64,000 nucleotides of DNA from Actinomadura terrae. GTDB lineage: Bacteria; Actinomycetota; Actinomycetes; Streptosporangiales; Streptosporangiaceae. The stretch is taken from NCBI RefSeq assembly GCF_022751215.1, contig NZ_JAICDG010000005.1, positions 496,001 through 560,000 on the forward strand, read 5' to 3'. Made by a program: the position numbers and the translations under genes. The notes below the pieces were generated by a model that worked only from the letters and a program-made list of their open reading frames with translations, did no database searches and was not told where the DNA came from. Below, in pieces: positions 40,722 through 49,278 of the stretch (the first letter of the stretch is position 1; each line of letters opens with the position of its first letter).

Positions 40722-41333
40722 TCAGCCCGGGTGGTGCCCCGATCTCCCATCCGGCGACCCGGCGGTGCCATCGGCGACCGGCGCGGTCCGGGCCAGCGCG
40801 CCGCCCACGCCCGACTCGCGGACGTCCTCCCAGAACGACAGGCAGGCCGCCTCGATCCGCACGCCGAGGACGAGCGGCGCGACCCGCTTCTCCAGGTCGG
40901 GGACGGTGCCGAGGCGCTCCAGCGTCTCCCGGAACCCGGCGAGGCGCTCGCTGTGGTAGCCGACCTGCGCGTCGGCGAGCCGCTCCACCGTCCCCTCGTC
41001 GCCGAGCTCGCTGAAGAACAGCTTCAGCTCCGCCTCGTTGCGGACCTGGAAGACTTCGGTGCCGGGGTCGCCGAGCCACGCGCGCAGGGCGTCGCGTCCG
41101 GCGGGGGTCAGCGAGTACGTGCGGCGGCGGCGTCCCTCGGTCTCCGCCGACTCCTCCAGCAGGCCGGCTTCGGCCAGCCGCTTCGGCTCGACGTAGAGCT
41201 GGCTGTGCGGGAACGGCCAGAAGTAGCCGACCGAGCGCTCGACGGCCCGCTTGAGCTGGTAGGACGAGCTCGGCCCGCGCAGGCCGATCAGGCCGAGCAC
41301 CAGGTACGAGCTGGACGAGAGGTGGATCGTCAT
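40722..41333 (-). CDS. PadR-family regulator
   Basis: A 203-residue PadR protein. The winged HTH is SSSYLVLGLIGLRGPSSSYQ, HSQLYVEPKRLAEAGLLEES and RRRTYSLTPAGRDALRAWL, followed by a helical dimerisation domain. It lies 52 bases upstream of the urocanase gene on the same strand and probably controls that operon and perhaps the ThDP/aldehyde dehydrogenase operon. An inverted repeat (41332-41354) covers the start region, which suggests autorepression. An upstream ATG at 41354 would add seven residues. Confidence 0.88.
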   Translation of the reverse strand: MTIHLSSSSYLVLGLIGLRGPSSSYQLKRAVERSVGYFWPFPHSQLYVEPKRLAEAGLLEESAETEGRRRRTYSLTPAGRDALRAWLGDPGTEVFQVRNEAELKLFFSELGDEGTVERLADAQVGYHSERLAGFRETLERLGTVPDLEKRVAPLVLGVRIEAACLSFWEDVRESGVGGALARTAPVADGTAGSPDGRSGHHPG

Positions 41334-41354
41334 GGATCGAACTGTACCATCCAT
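41332..41354. promoter_or_regulatory. Inverted repeat over the PadR start
   Basis: ATGGAT (41332-41337) and ATCCAT (41349-41354) flank eleven bases. The arms overlap both possible PadR start codons, so a protein bound here would interfere with expression of the gene. PadR proteins often bind ATG-rich inverted repeats in their own promoters. Confidence 0.45.
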
Positions 41355-41407
41355 TCTGGACGGTCATAGGGCACGCTCGTCTCCCGTTCAGCACCATCGG
41401 CGAACGC

Positions 41408-43054
41408 TCAGCTCAGCAGTTGCTGGCGGCCGATCCGGCGCTTCATCGGCGCCAGCGCGGCCAGGTCGATCTCGATCAGGTACGGGCCCGAACCGGCGAC
41501 CGAGCGGGTGAGCGCCCGGTCGAACCCGGCGACGTCGGTGACCTTCTCGCCGCGCACGCCCATCGCCGCCGCGAGCGCGACGAAGTCGGGGGTGTGCAGG
41601 TCGACGTCGTTGCGGGCGCCGTCGAAGGTGGCGCGCTGGACGTCGCGCAGCACCCCGTACCCCTGGTCGTTGAACACGCAGACGGTCACGGGCGCGTCCG
41701 CCTGCGCGAGCGTCGACAGCTCGCCGATCGACAGCATGATCCCGCCGTCACCGTGCACGACGACCGTCCGCTCCCCGCTGCCGATCGCCGCGCCGATCCC
41801 GAGCGGCAGCCCGGGGCCGATCGCGGCGGACGCGGGATGCAGCGACGTCCGCGCCGCCAGGATCGGCAGCAGCCGGTCGCCCCAGGCGTAGGCGGGCACG
41901 GTCGAGTCGCGGACGATCACGCCCGTGCGCGGCAGCGCCCGCCGGATGACCTCGACGATCGCGCGGTGATCGGGGCCGAGCGCCTCCAGCGACGCCTCCC
42001 GCGCCTGGGCCGCGGCCTCGCGCGCACCCGGCACCCAGTCGGCGGCGGCGTCGCAGGTGGCGACGCGCTCGTCCAGCGCGCGGAGGGTCGCGCGGGCGTC
42101 GCCGTGCAGGGCGACGGCGGGCGGGTAGGTCCGGCCGAACACGCTGGTGTCGGCGTCGATGTGGACGAGCTTGTCGGTGAGGCGGAGGCGCCACGCGTCC
42201 GTCGTGTACATCTGGAACCGCGCGCCCACGGCGAGGACGACGTCGGCGCTCTCCACCTTCTCGCGCAGCGGCGGCGTCGTGACCAGCGCGCCGAGGCAGA
42301 GCGGGTGGTCCTCGGGCAGCGCGCCGCGTCCTTGGACGGACGTCACCACCGGGATCTCCAGCCGGTCGACGAGGCGGCGCAGCTCGGGCCAGGCGCCGCC
42401 GCTCAGCACGCCGCCGCCCGCCCAGATCAGCGGCCGCCGCGCCCCCGCGAGCAGGTCGGCCGCCGCGCGCAGCCGGTCCTCGGGCGGCACGGGGTGGACG
42501 TCCGGCGCGGGCCCCGAGACCGTCAGCGACTCCGGTACCGGCGCGTACTGGAGGTCGACAGGGATCTCGACGGCGGTCGGACGCGGCGCCCCGGTCCTCG
42601 CGGCGCGGCCCGCCGTGACGACCGTGTCCCCGATGTCCTCGGCGCGGCGCACCGTCCACGCCTCGCGGGTGAGCGTGCGCAGCATCGTGAGCTGCTGCTC
42701 CGCCTCGTGCAGGTAGCCCTTGGACCGGCCGTAGAAGCGGCTCTCGATCTGCCCGGTGATCAGCAGCACCGGCGAGCCCGCGAAGTGCGCCTCGAACAGC
42801 CCGCCCATCGTGTTGGCCGTGCCGGGGCCGGTCGAGGCCAGCGCGACGCCGAGCCGTCCGGTGACGCGGGCGTAGCCGTCGGCCGCGTGCACGGCGCCCT
42901 GCTCGTGCCGGACGTTCACGACCGTGATGCCGCCATGCCGCCGGATCGCGTCCAGGATCGGCAGGTTGTGGACGCTCGCCACGCCGAACACGTGCTCGAC
43001 GCCGAGCGCGAGCAGCGCCTCCGCGACGAGGTCGCCGCCGTTGCGGGCGGTCAT
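41408..43054 (-). CDS. ThDP-dependent enzyme, acetolactate synthase/benzoylformate decarboxylase group
   Basis: A 548-residue three-domain ThDP enzyme. The activating Glu51 is in VRHEQGAVHAADGYAR, the ThDP motif is VVHGDGGIMLSIGELSTLAQ and ends in FNDQGYG, and the central FAD/Rossmann-like domain is normal. Paired with an aldehyde dehydrogenase by an ATGA overlap, it most likely decarboxylates a 2-oxoacid to an aldehyde, which the partner then oxidises. Alternatives are acetolactate synthase or oxalyl-CoA-decarboxylase-like chemistry. Confidence 0.88.
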   Translation of the reverse strand: MTARNGGDLVAEALLALGVEHVFGVASVHNLPILDAIRRHGGITVVNVRHEQGAVHAADGYARVTGRLGVALASTGPGTANTMGGLFEAHFAGSPVLLITGQIESRFYGRSKGYLHEAEQQLTMLRTLTREAWTVRRAEDIGDTVVTAGRAARTGAPRPTAVEIPVDLQYAPVPESLTVSGPAPDVHPVPPEDRLRAAADLLAGARRPLIWAGGGVLSGGAWPELRRLVDRLEIPVVTSVQGRGALPEDHPLCLGALVTTPPLREKVESADVVLAVGARFQMYTTDAWRLRLTDKLVHIDADTSVFGRTYPPAVALHGDARATLRALDERVATCDAAADWVPGAREAAAQAREASLEALGPDHRAIVEVIRRALPRTGVIVRDSTVPAYAWGDRLLPILAARTSLHPASAAIGPGLPLGIGAAIGSGERTVVVHGDGGIMLSIGELSTLAQADAPVTVCVFNDQGYGVLRDVQRATFDGARNDVDLHTPDFVALAAAMGVRGEKVTDVAGFDRALTRSVAGSGPYLIEIDLAALAPMKRRIGRQQLLS

Positions 43055-44484
43055 CGGGTCGCCGCCGTCGGCCGCTGGATCGCCTTGAGCTCCGTGAACT
43101 GCGCGATGCCGTGCGCGCCCAGCTCGCGCCCGTAGCCCGACTGCTTGTAGCCGCCGAACGGCGCGAGCCCGTTGAACGGCGCGCCGTTGATCTCGATGCT
43201 GCCCGCCTCGATCCGCTCGGCGACCCGCAGCGCGTGCTCCTCGTCGCGCGACCAGACCGCGCCCGCGAGCCCGTACGGGGTGCCGTTGGCGATCGCGACC
43301 GCCTCGTCCTCGCCGACGTAGGGGATCACCGCGAGAACGGGCCCGAACACCTCCTGCTGCGCGAGGACGATGCGCGGGTCGGAGACCGCGAACGCGGCGG
43401 GGCCGGTGAAGAACCCGGCGCGCGGCAGCTCCGCGTCCGGGTAGGCCCAGATCGTGCGGGCGCCGTCGACGAGCGCGCGTTCGAGGTGGTCGTTCACGCG
43501 GTGCCGCTGGTTCGCGCTGGCGAGCGGGCCGACGTCGGCGTCCGGGTCGTGCGCCGGGCCGACCCGGTATCCGGCGAACGCCGCCGCGACCAGCTCCTCG
43601 GCGTCCGGCATCGCCTCGAACGGGACGAGCAGCCGGGTCAGCGCGGTACACGTCTGCCCGGTGTTGATCGCGACCGTGCGGACGACGCGCTCCACCGCCG
43701 CCTCCAGGTCCCCGTCCGGCAGCACGATCGCGGCCGACTTGCCGCCCAGCTCCAGCGTCACCCGCTTGATGGACGCGGCGGCCAGCTCGGCCACCCGGCG
43801 GCCCGCGCGGGTCGAGCCGGTCAGCGACACCATCGACACCCCGGGATGGCGGGTCATGTACTCGCCGACGTGCAGGCCGTTTCCGAACAGCAGGTTGAGC
43901 GCGCCGGGCGGCGCGCCCGCCGCGTGCACGGCCTCCGCCAGCACGAACGCGTCCAGCGGCGTGATCTCGCTCGGCTTGAGCACGACCGGGCAGCCCGCCG
44001 CGAGCGCCGGGCCGAGCTTCGCGGCGGTTTGCAGCAGCGGGAAGTTCCAGGGCGTCATCGCGGCGACCACGCCGACCGGCTCGCGGAGCACGGTGGACCC
44101 GCCGATCCGCTCGGTGAAGTCCATCCCGCGCGCCGCCGCCGCGCTGTTGCGGAACGTTCCGATCGCGGTCCGCACCTGGTAGCCGAGGCAGTGCCTGCGC
44201 GGCATGCCCATCTCACTGGAGATCAGCTCGGCGAGCCCGCCCTCCCGCGCCGCCAGCTCGTCGGCGATCCGGTCGAGGAGGGCGGCCCGCTCCTCCGGCG
44301 GCATCGCCCGCAGGACGGGACGGGCGCGCCCGGCCGCCGCGACGGCCCGGTCCATGTCATCGGTGGACGACTCGCGGACGGTGGCGACGCACTGCCCGGT
44401 CGAGGGGTCGATGACCGCGATGACGTCGTCGCCATTGTTCTCGACCCATTGCCCGTCGATGTAGGTGTCCGCACGATGGTCCAT
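43051..44484 (-). CDS. NAD(P)-dependent aldehyde dehydrogenase
   Basis: A 477-residue aldehyde dehydrogenase. Marks are PWNFPL (145-150), LTGSTRAGR (221-229), the Glu245 motif LELGGKS and the nucleophile Cys279 in NTGQTCT. It oxidises an aldehyde to an acid, or to an acyl-CoA in some relatives. ATG at 44484 follows GGAGCG. The start lies about 32 bases after the predicted transcription start of a promoter shared in layout with the M20 operon. It is the first gene of a two-gene operon with the ThDP enzyme. Confidence 0.93.
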   Translation of the reverse strand: MDHRADTYIDGQWVENNGDDVIAVIDPSTGQCVATVRESSTDDMDRAVAAAGRARPVLRAMPPEERAALLDRIADELAAREGGLAELISSEMGMPRRHCLGYQVRTAIGTFRNSAAAARGMDFTERIGGSTVLREPVGVVAAMTPWNFPLLQTAAKLGPALAAGCPVVLKPSEITPLDAFVLAEAVHAAGAPPGALNLLFGNGLHVGEYMTRHPGVSMVSLTGSTRAGRRVAELAAASIKRVTLELGGKSAAIVLPDGDLEAAVERVVRTVAINTGQTCTALTRLLVPFEAMPDAEELVAAAFAGYRVGPAHDPDADVGPLASANQRHRVNDHLERALVDGARTIWAYPDAELPRAGFFTGPAAFAVSDPRIVLAQQEVFGPVLAVIPYVGEDEAVAIANGTPYGLAGAVWSRDEEHALRVAERIEAGSIEINGAPFNGLAPFGGYKQSGYGRELGAHGIAQFTELKAIQRPTAATR

Positions 44485-44522
44485 GACGCTCCGCTCACCA
44501 GGTCCTGGGCGATTGGTCTCGA

Positions 44523-44571
44523 AGCCTAGGATCAAACGGCGAAGACCTGTTCGGGCCGGGCCACCAAAGAA
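44523..44571 (-). promoter_or_regulatory. Promoter/activator element of the aldehyde dehydrogenase operon
   Basis: On the minus strand, TTCTTTGGT (44571-44563) is followed by TCCTAGGCT with the -10 box TAGGCT (44528-44523). This repeats the arrangement at 36723-36771 with identical spacing. The predicted start is near 44516. The TTCTTTGGT block would then centre near -51, where an activator such as the adjacent PucR/CdaR-type protein could bind. Confidence 0.6.
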
Positions 44572-44607
44572 ATCCGGCGGTCATTATGTGAGCGGCACAG
44601 GGTGGGC

Positions 44608-44620
44608 GGCACAGGGGCCC
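44608..44620. repeat. Repeated motif GGCACAGGGGCCC, copy 1
   Basis: The 13-mer recurs at 46093-46105, on the other side of the PucR/CdaR-type regulator gene. A GTGAGCGGCACAGGG half-copy directly precedes this one, and TGTGAGCG is found beside both copies. Both copies are next to the operon promoters that flank the regulator. Confidence 0.5.
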
Positions 44621-44638
44621 GGCCCGAGCGCCCGCCGA

Positions 44639-45928
44639 TCAGGCGAACAACCGCGCGCGCAGATCCGTCCGCGCCTCTTCCCGGTCGCGCCGCATCTGGA
44701 TCGCGTCAAAGGCCATCAACGCCACGTTGAGATCGCCGATGTCGGTGATCCGGCGCATATCGCGTCCGGTGAGCGTGGCGATCTGCCGGAGCCGGTAGGC
44801 GACCGTGTTCGGATGCACGACGAGTTCCTCGGCGGTGCGCTGCAACGCCATATCGCAGGCGATATAGACGCGCAGCGTGTCGAGCAGGTGCGGTTTCTCG
44901 ACGAGCTGCCCGATCCGGGTCTCGATGAGCCGCTTGGACACCCACCGGTTGTGCGCGAGCAGCACTTCGAGGATCACGTCGGTGCACTGGGTGACCTGGC
45001 CGCGCTGGTCCCGGTAGATGCTGATCTCCAGGGCCGACAGCGCCTGCCGGCAGCTGTGCCCGGCGGCCGACAGCGACTGGCCCGGCTCGCCCGCCGAGAC
45101 GAACAGCGCCCTGCCCGGCTCGCCGTCCAGCATGGTCGTGAGTAGGTCGACCAGGCCGGGGCCCGCCCGGTCGATCGGCACGAGCGCCAGCAGCAGCCCG
45201 CGCCGCTCGCGCAGCAGGATCTCCCGGCGCGGGTCGTGCCGCCACAGCACCTCCATGATCCGCCGCCGGGCCCGCACCCACTGCTGCGAGGTCGGCGCCG
45301 GGTCGTGGTAGGCGGCGACCGCGCGGAACCGCTGGTGCGGGTTGATGTTGAGCATCCTGGCCTGGTCGTTCACCGTGCTCGCGTCGACCACGGGCCCGGC
45401 GATCAGGCAGCTGAGCAGGTCGGTGCTGACCCGCGCCTGCCAGCCGGCCAGCTCGTTGTAGGTGGCGGTGAACGACTCCAGCTCCCGCGTGCACAGGACG
45501 TCGAACAGCTCGGCGAGCTTGCCGAGCACGACGCGGACCTCGTCCATCCCGCCGGTGGCGTGCGCGAGGACGTGGTCGGTGACGACCCGCTCCAGCAGCC
45601 GCAGCCACTCGACGGCCTCGGCGACCGGCTTGCCTTGCAGGGCGATGCGGGCGCCGCGCGCGGACGGCGGCCCGGTCGCGGGCATCCCGTCGGGTGAGGC
45701 TCCGCCCGACGGCGGACGGTCGACCAGCCCGTTCGCGCACAGGTCGATCACGTGGACCGCCATCTCGAACGCCTCGACGGGCGCCTGGCGGTCGACCGAA
45801 CCGGAGTCGGTCGTGGTCACGTACTGGCGGACGAACTCGTTCGCGAGAGCCGTCGACGCCGAACTCAACTCGCGCGACACCGCCGTCATGTGATCGGCGG
45901 TGGCGGGCGACGTGCCGGATGGTGCCAT
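44639..45928 (-). CDS. PucR/CdaR-type transcriptional regulator
   Basis: A 429-residue regulator with a central GGDEF-like CdaR domain and a C-terminal HTH: MALQRTAEELVVHPNTVAYR, then LRQIATLTGRD. ATG at 45928 is chosen because GGGAGG ends about seven bases before it; the GTG two codons earlier touches that site. It lies between the aldehyde dehydrogenase operon and the divergent importer operon, so it is the natural activator of both. Short motifs repeated on its two sides (44608-44620 and 46093-46105) are candidate sites. Confidence 0.85.
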   Translation of the reverse strand: MAPSGTSPATADHMTAVSRELSSASTALANEFVRQYVTTTDSGSVDRQAPVEAFEMAVHVIDLCANGLVDRPPSGGASPDGMPATGPPSARGARIALQGKPVAEAVEWLRLLERVVTDHVLAHATGGMDEVRVVLGKLAELFDVLCTRELESFTATYNELAGWQARVSTDLLSCLIAGPVVDASTVNDQARMLNINPHQRFRAVAAYHDPAPTSQQWVRARRRIMEVLWRHDPRREILLRERRGLLLALVPIDRAGPGLVDLLTTMLDGEPGRALFVSAGEPGQSLSAAGHSCRQALSALEISIYRDQRGQVTQCTDVILEVLLAHNRWVSKRLIETRIGQLVEKPHLLDTLRVYIACDMALQRTAEELVVHPNTVAYRLRQIATLTGRDMRRITDIGDLNVALMAFDAIQMRRDREEARTDLRARLFA

Positions 45929-46256
45929 GATCACCCTCCCAGGACCGGGCCCGCAAGATCGGCAGCGCCTCGAAGACCCGGGTCGTGGTGGTCTAACACG
46001 CTATGTCGTCCCACGTCAACGGCCTATGGGCACGGCGCGGGCCCTCACCGGCGCCCTTCCGCCCCGTGAACACGCCTGTGGACTGTGTCACCGGCACAGG
46101 GGCCCTGAGCGACTTTTGTGAGCGCGACCTCATGACATCGGGCGGCCGTGAACGTTGACTGTGTCGACATGCGGCGCGGACCGGCGCCACCGGTCCCCAG
46201 CGGAACCGCGTGTCGCCCGTTCCGGGTGCACGCAGGAACGGAGGGACGGTGAGATC
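45929..46256. promoter_or_regulatory. Divergent control region, regulator/importer operon
   Basis: This 328-base gap has no gene. It holds the 13-mer GGCACAGGGGCCC (46093-46105). That motif overlaps an inverted repeat, CTGTG-N7-CACAG (about 46083-46099). A TGTGAGCG block follows near 46116. TTGACT at 46155-46160 is a possible -35 box on the plus strand. The importer ribosome-binding site GGAGGGACGG is at 46240-46249. A region of this size is enough for two divergent promoters with activator sites between them. Confidence 0.5.
46093..46105. repeat. Repeated motif GGCACAGGGGCCC, copy 2
   Basis: An exact match to 44608-44620. It lies about 160 bases before the importer operon start and about 165 bases from the regulator start, in the divergent control region. 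Confidence 0.5.
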
Positions 46257-47156
46257 ATGACGGCGCGCACCACCATTACGAGGCCGCCCCCTGGCGGTGG
46301 CGTTTCCCCGGGACGGGTCGCGCCGAGAGCGCGCGGCAGGCGTCCGACCTTCGTCACGATGGCGCTCGGCCTGCCGGTCGCCTTCATGGCGATCGTGTAC
46401 GCCTATCCGGTCGGCAAGATGCTGGCGAAAAGCGTCACCGAGCCGAAGGCGGGATTCGGGAACTTCACCGAGGCGGCGACCGACGGCGCGATCTGGGACG
46501 TCCTCTGGGTGACCGTTCGGCTGTCACTCGAAGTGGCGGTGCTGACCGTCGTCCTCGGGTTTCCGGTGGCCTATTTCCTGGCCCGCACGTCCGCCCGTAA
46601 AGCGCGTTTCCTCTCCCTTCTCGTGGTCATTCCGTTCTGGACGAGCATCCTCGTCCGCTCGTTCGCCTGGATCGTCCTGCTCGGCGACAACGGGCTGGTG
46701 ACCACGGTGCTCGACCCGCTCACCGGGGACTCGAAGGGCCTGCTCTACAGCGAGAGCGCGGTGGTCATCGCCATGACCCACATCCTGCTCCCGTTCCCGA
46801 TCCTGATCATCAAGGGCACGCTCGACCAGATCGACGCGTCGCTGCCGCGCGCGGCGCGGTCGCTCGGCGCGGGCCCGGTACGGGCGTTCGTCCAGGTGTA
46901 CCTGCCGCTGGCGGTCCCGGCGATCGTGAGCAGCGGCATGCTCGTGTTCGTCATCGGGCTCGGCTTCTACGTCACGCCCGCGCTGGTCGGCGGCCCGAAG
47001 CAGAGCACGATCGCCGTGGTGATCGCGCAGAACGTCCAGGTGAACTTCGACTGGGGGATGGCCGCGACGCTCGCGACCATGCTGCTGGTGCTGGCGACCG
47101 CGCTGACGCTGGTCGTGCGCCGCCTCACGAAGGTGAAGGGGCTGGTGTCCCTGTGA
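46257..47156 (+). CDS. PotB-like ABC transporter permease
   Basis: A 299-residue inner-membrane permease with six predicted helices, for example MALGLPVAFMAIVYAYPVG and AVLTVVLGFPVAYFLARTSA. The cytoplasmic EAA-like loop reads AARSLGAGPVRAFVQVYLPL. It belongs to the spermidine/putrescine (PotB) branch. It works with the next two genes and the binding protein at 53398. The operon also encodes acyl-CoA enzymes, so the cargo is more likely an organic acid, amine conjugate or similar catabolite than a polyamine; this is inferred from context. Confidence 0.9.
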   Translation: MTARTTITRPPPGGGVSPGRVAPRARGRRPTFVTMALGLPVAFMAIVYAYPVGKMLAKSVTEPKAGFGNFTEAATDGAIWDVLWVTVRLSLEVAVLTVVLGFPVAYFLARTSARKARFLSLLVVIPFWTSILVRSFAWIVLLGDNGLVTTVLDPLTGDSKGLLYSESAVVIAMTHILLPFPILIIKGTLDQIDASLPRAARSLGAGPVRAFVQVYLPLAVPAIVSSGMLVFVIGLGFYVTPALVGGPKQSTIAVVIAQNVQVNFDWGMAATLATMLLVLATALTLVVRRLTKVKGLVSL

Positions 47157-48028
47157 GCGCGATCGAGGCGCCGACCGTCCCGGCACGGGTGAAGCCGCCG
47201 GCACGGCGACGGAAGCGGCTGCCCGCGACGCCGGTCGAGCACGTGCTGCACTGGTCGCTGCTGGGCGTGGTCACGCTGGTGTTCGCGTTCCTGGTGATCC
47301 CGATCGTGATCGTCGTGCTGGAGTCCTTCAACAGCGCCGACTACCTGTCGTTCCCGCTGGAGGGCTGGTCGCTGCACCACTACCGGCGGTTCTTCGCCGA
47401 CTCGGCGTGGGTGGACGCGACGCTGCTGTCCGCGCGGATCGCGCTGCTGGCGGCGGCGATCGCCACCGTGGTCGGCACGATCGCGGCCTGGGGCCTCGCC
47501 CGCAGCGCCAGCCGGGGCAAGGGCGTGGTGTTCGCGCTGCTGTACTCGCCGCTGGTGATCCCCATCATCGTGCTCGCGATGAGCTACTACTTCACGTTCG
47601 CCGACTACAAGCTGATCGGCCAGTGGCAGATGGTCGCGGTCGCGTACTCGGTGATGGGCATCCCCTACGTCCTCGTGTCGGTGTCGAGCGCGCTCCAGCA
47701 GTTCGACCCCGAGCTGGAGAACGCGGCGCGCACGCTCGGCGCCGGCATGACCCGGACGCTGCTGCGGATCACGCTGCCGTCGCTGACCTCGGCGATCTCG
47801 GCGGGCGCGCTGTTCGCGTTCGTGATCGCCTTCGACGAGGCCGTGATCATCCTGTTCGTGGCCGGCAACGACTCGGTCACGCTCGCGCGCAAGCTGTGGG
47901 ACAGCGTGCGCTACGACCTGACCCCCACGCTCGCGGTCGCCGGAACGATCCTCATCGCCGTCTGCGTCGGGCTGTTCTGCCTCTCCGAGCTGATCAAGAC
48001 CATCCGCGAGCGGCGGGAGCGCCGATGA
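47153..48028 (+). CDS. PotC-like ABC transporter permease
   Basis: A 291-residue second permease with an N-terminal basic segment (RRRKRLPATPVE), helices such as LLGVVTLVFAFLVIPIVIVV, and the EAA-like loop NAARTLGAGMTRTLLRITLP. It forms a heterodimer with the PotB-like subunit. The GTG start lies in a GTGA overlap with the preceding gene, and the stop overlaps the ATPase start (ATGA). Confidence 0.9.
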   Translation: MSAIEAPTVPARVKPPARRRKRLPATPVEHVLHWSLLGVVTLVFAFLVIPIVIVVLESFNSADYLSFPLEGWSLHHYRRFFADSAWVDATLLSARIALLAAAIATVVGTIAAWGLARSASRGKGVVFALLYSPLVIPIIVLAMSYYFTFADYKLIGQWQMVAVAYSVMGIPYVLVSVSSALQQFDPELENAARTLGAGMTRTLLRITLPSLTSAISAGALFAFVIAFDEAVIILFVAGNDSVTLARKLWDSVRYDLTPTLAVAGTILIAVCVGLFCLSELIKTIRERRERR

Positions 48029-49185
48029 CCGAGCAGGGACGCGCCGGGCGCGGCGCGCAGATGACCGACGAGCGGCCCGCCGGGACCGGCGCGGCGAGGG
48101 CGGCCGGGCAGGTCGTGTTCGACGGCGTCCACAAGTGGTACGGGGACGCGCCCGCCGTGCACGACTTCAGCCTCGCGATCGGCAAGGGCGAGTTCGTGAC
48201 GCTGCTCGGGCCGAGCGGCTCGGGCAAGACCACGAGCCTGCGCATCCTCGCGGGCCTGGAGGCGGCGACCGCCGGGGAGGTCTACCTCGCGGGACGCGCG
48301 GTCACCGACGAGGTCCCCGAGAAGCGCAACATCGGGCTCGTGTTCCAGAACTACGCGCTGTTCCCGCACATGACCGTCGCGCAGAACATCGCGTTCCCGC
48401 TGCGGATGCGGCGGATGAAGAAGGCCGAGGCGCAGGGGCACGTCGACCGCGTCCTGACGATGACGCAGCTCACGCCGTACCGCGACCGCTACCCGCGCCA
48501 GCTTTCGGGCGGCCAGCAGCAGCGGGTGGCGCTCGCGCGGGCGTTCGTGTTCGACCCGAGCGTCCTGCTGATGGACGAGCCGCTCGGCGCCCTCGACCGC
48601 AACCTGCGCGACCACATGCGGCTGGAGCTGAAGTCGCTCCAGCGGCGGATCGGGGCGACCGTCCTGTACGTCACCCACGACCAGGACGAGGCGCTGGCGC
48701 TGTCCGACCGGATCGGCGTCATGCACCAGGGCGTCCTCCAGCAGACCGCGCCGCCGGACGAGCTCTACGAGAAGCCCGTCAACTCGTTCGTCGCGAAGTT
48801 CCTCGGCCACTCGATCTGCCTGCCCGCGACCCGGGTGGAGCGGGGCGCGCACACGGTCGTGGAGGTGGAGGGGATCGCGGGCCGCGTCCTCGTCGACTCC
48901 GAGAACGACTGCTCGGCGGAGACGGGCGGCGAGTTCATGATCCGTCCCGAGCGGATCCGGATCGGTGCCGACAAGCCCGACACGGCCGAGCGCAACGCGG
49001 TCGCCTGCACGGTCGCGGCGCACGTGTACCTCGGCCCGCAGATCGAGGTGCACCTGCGCACCGAGCAGGGCGCGGAGATGCAGGTCGTCGTGCCGTCGGC
49101 GGCCAAGGCCGAGTACACGACCGGCTCGGCGCACTGGCTGAGCTGGACGGCGCGCGACTGCCGCTTCCTCGCCCGCGTCAACTGA
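48025..49185 (+). CDS. PotA-like ABC transporter ATP-binding protein
   Basis: A 386-residue ABC ATPase with a C-terminal TOBE domain. Walker A is GPSGSGKTT, the signature QLSGGQQQRVALARA, Walker B LLMDEPLGALD and the switch His is in YVTHDQDEALALSDR. The TOBE region (about 290-385) is typical of PotA. It energises the importer formed with the two permeases before it. Confidence 0.93.
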   Translation: MTEQGRAGRGAQMTDERPAGTGAARAAGQVVFDGVHKWYGDAPAVHDFSLAIGKGEFVTLLGPSGSGKTTSLRILAGLEAATAGEVYLAGRAVTDEVPEKRNIGLVFQNYALFPHMTVAQNIAFPLRMRRMKKAEAQGHVDRVLTMTQLTPYRDRYPRQLSGGQQQRVALARAFVFDPSVLLMDEPLGALDRNLRDHMRLELKSLQRRIGATVLYVTHDQDEALALSDRIGVMHQGVLQQTAPPDELYEKPVNSFVAKFLGHSICLPATRVERGAHTVVEVEGIAGRVLVDSENDCSAETGGEFMIRPERIRIGADKPDTAERNAVACTVAAHVYLGPQIEVHLRTEQGAEMQVVVPSAAKAEYTTGSAHWLSWTARDCRFLARVN

Positions 49186-49278
49186 TCCACCCGGCCGGGC
49201 GACCGGCGTTCGAGAAGACACTCCCCCGCCGCGACCTCTGTTCGAGCATGCCGTGATCCGCATCGGAAAGGCGAAGTG

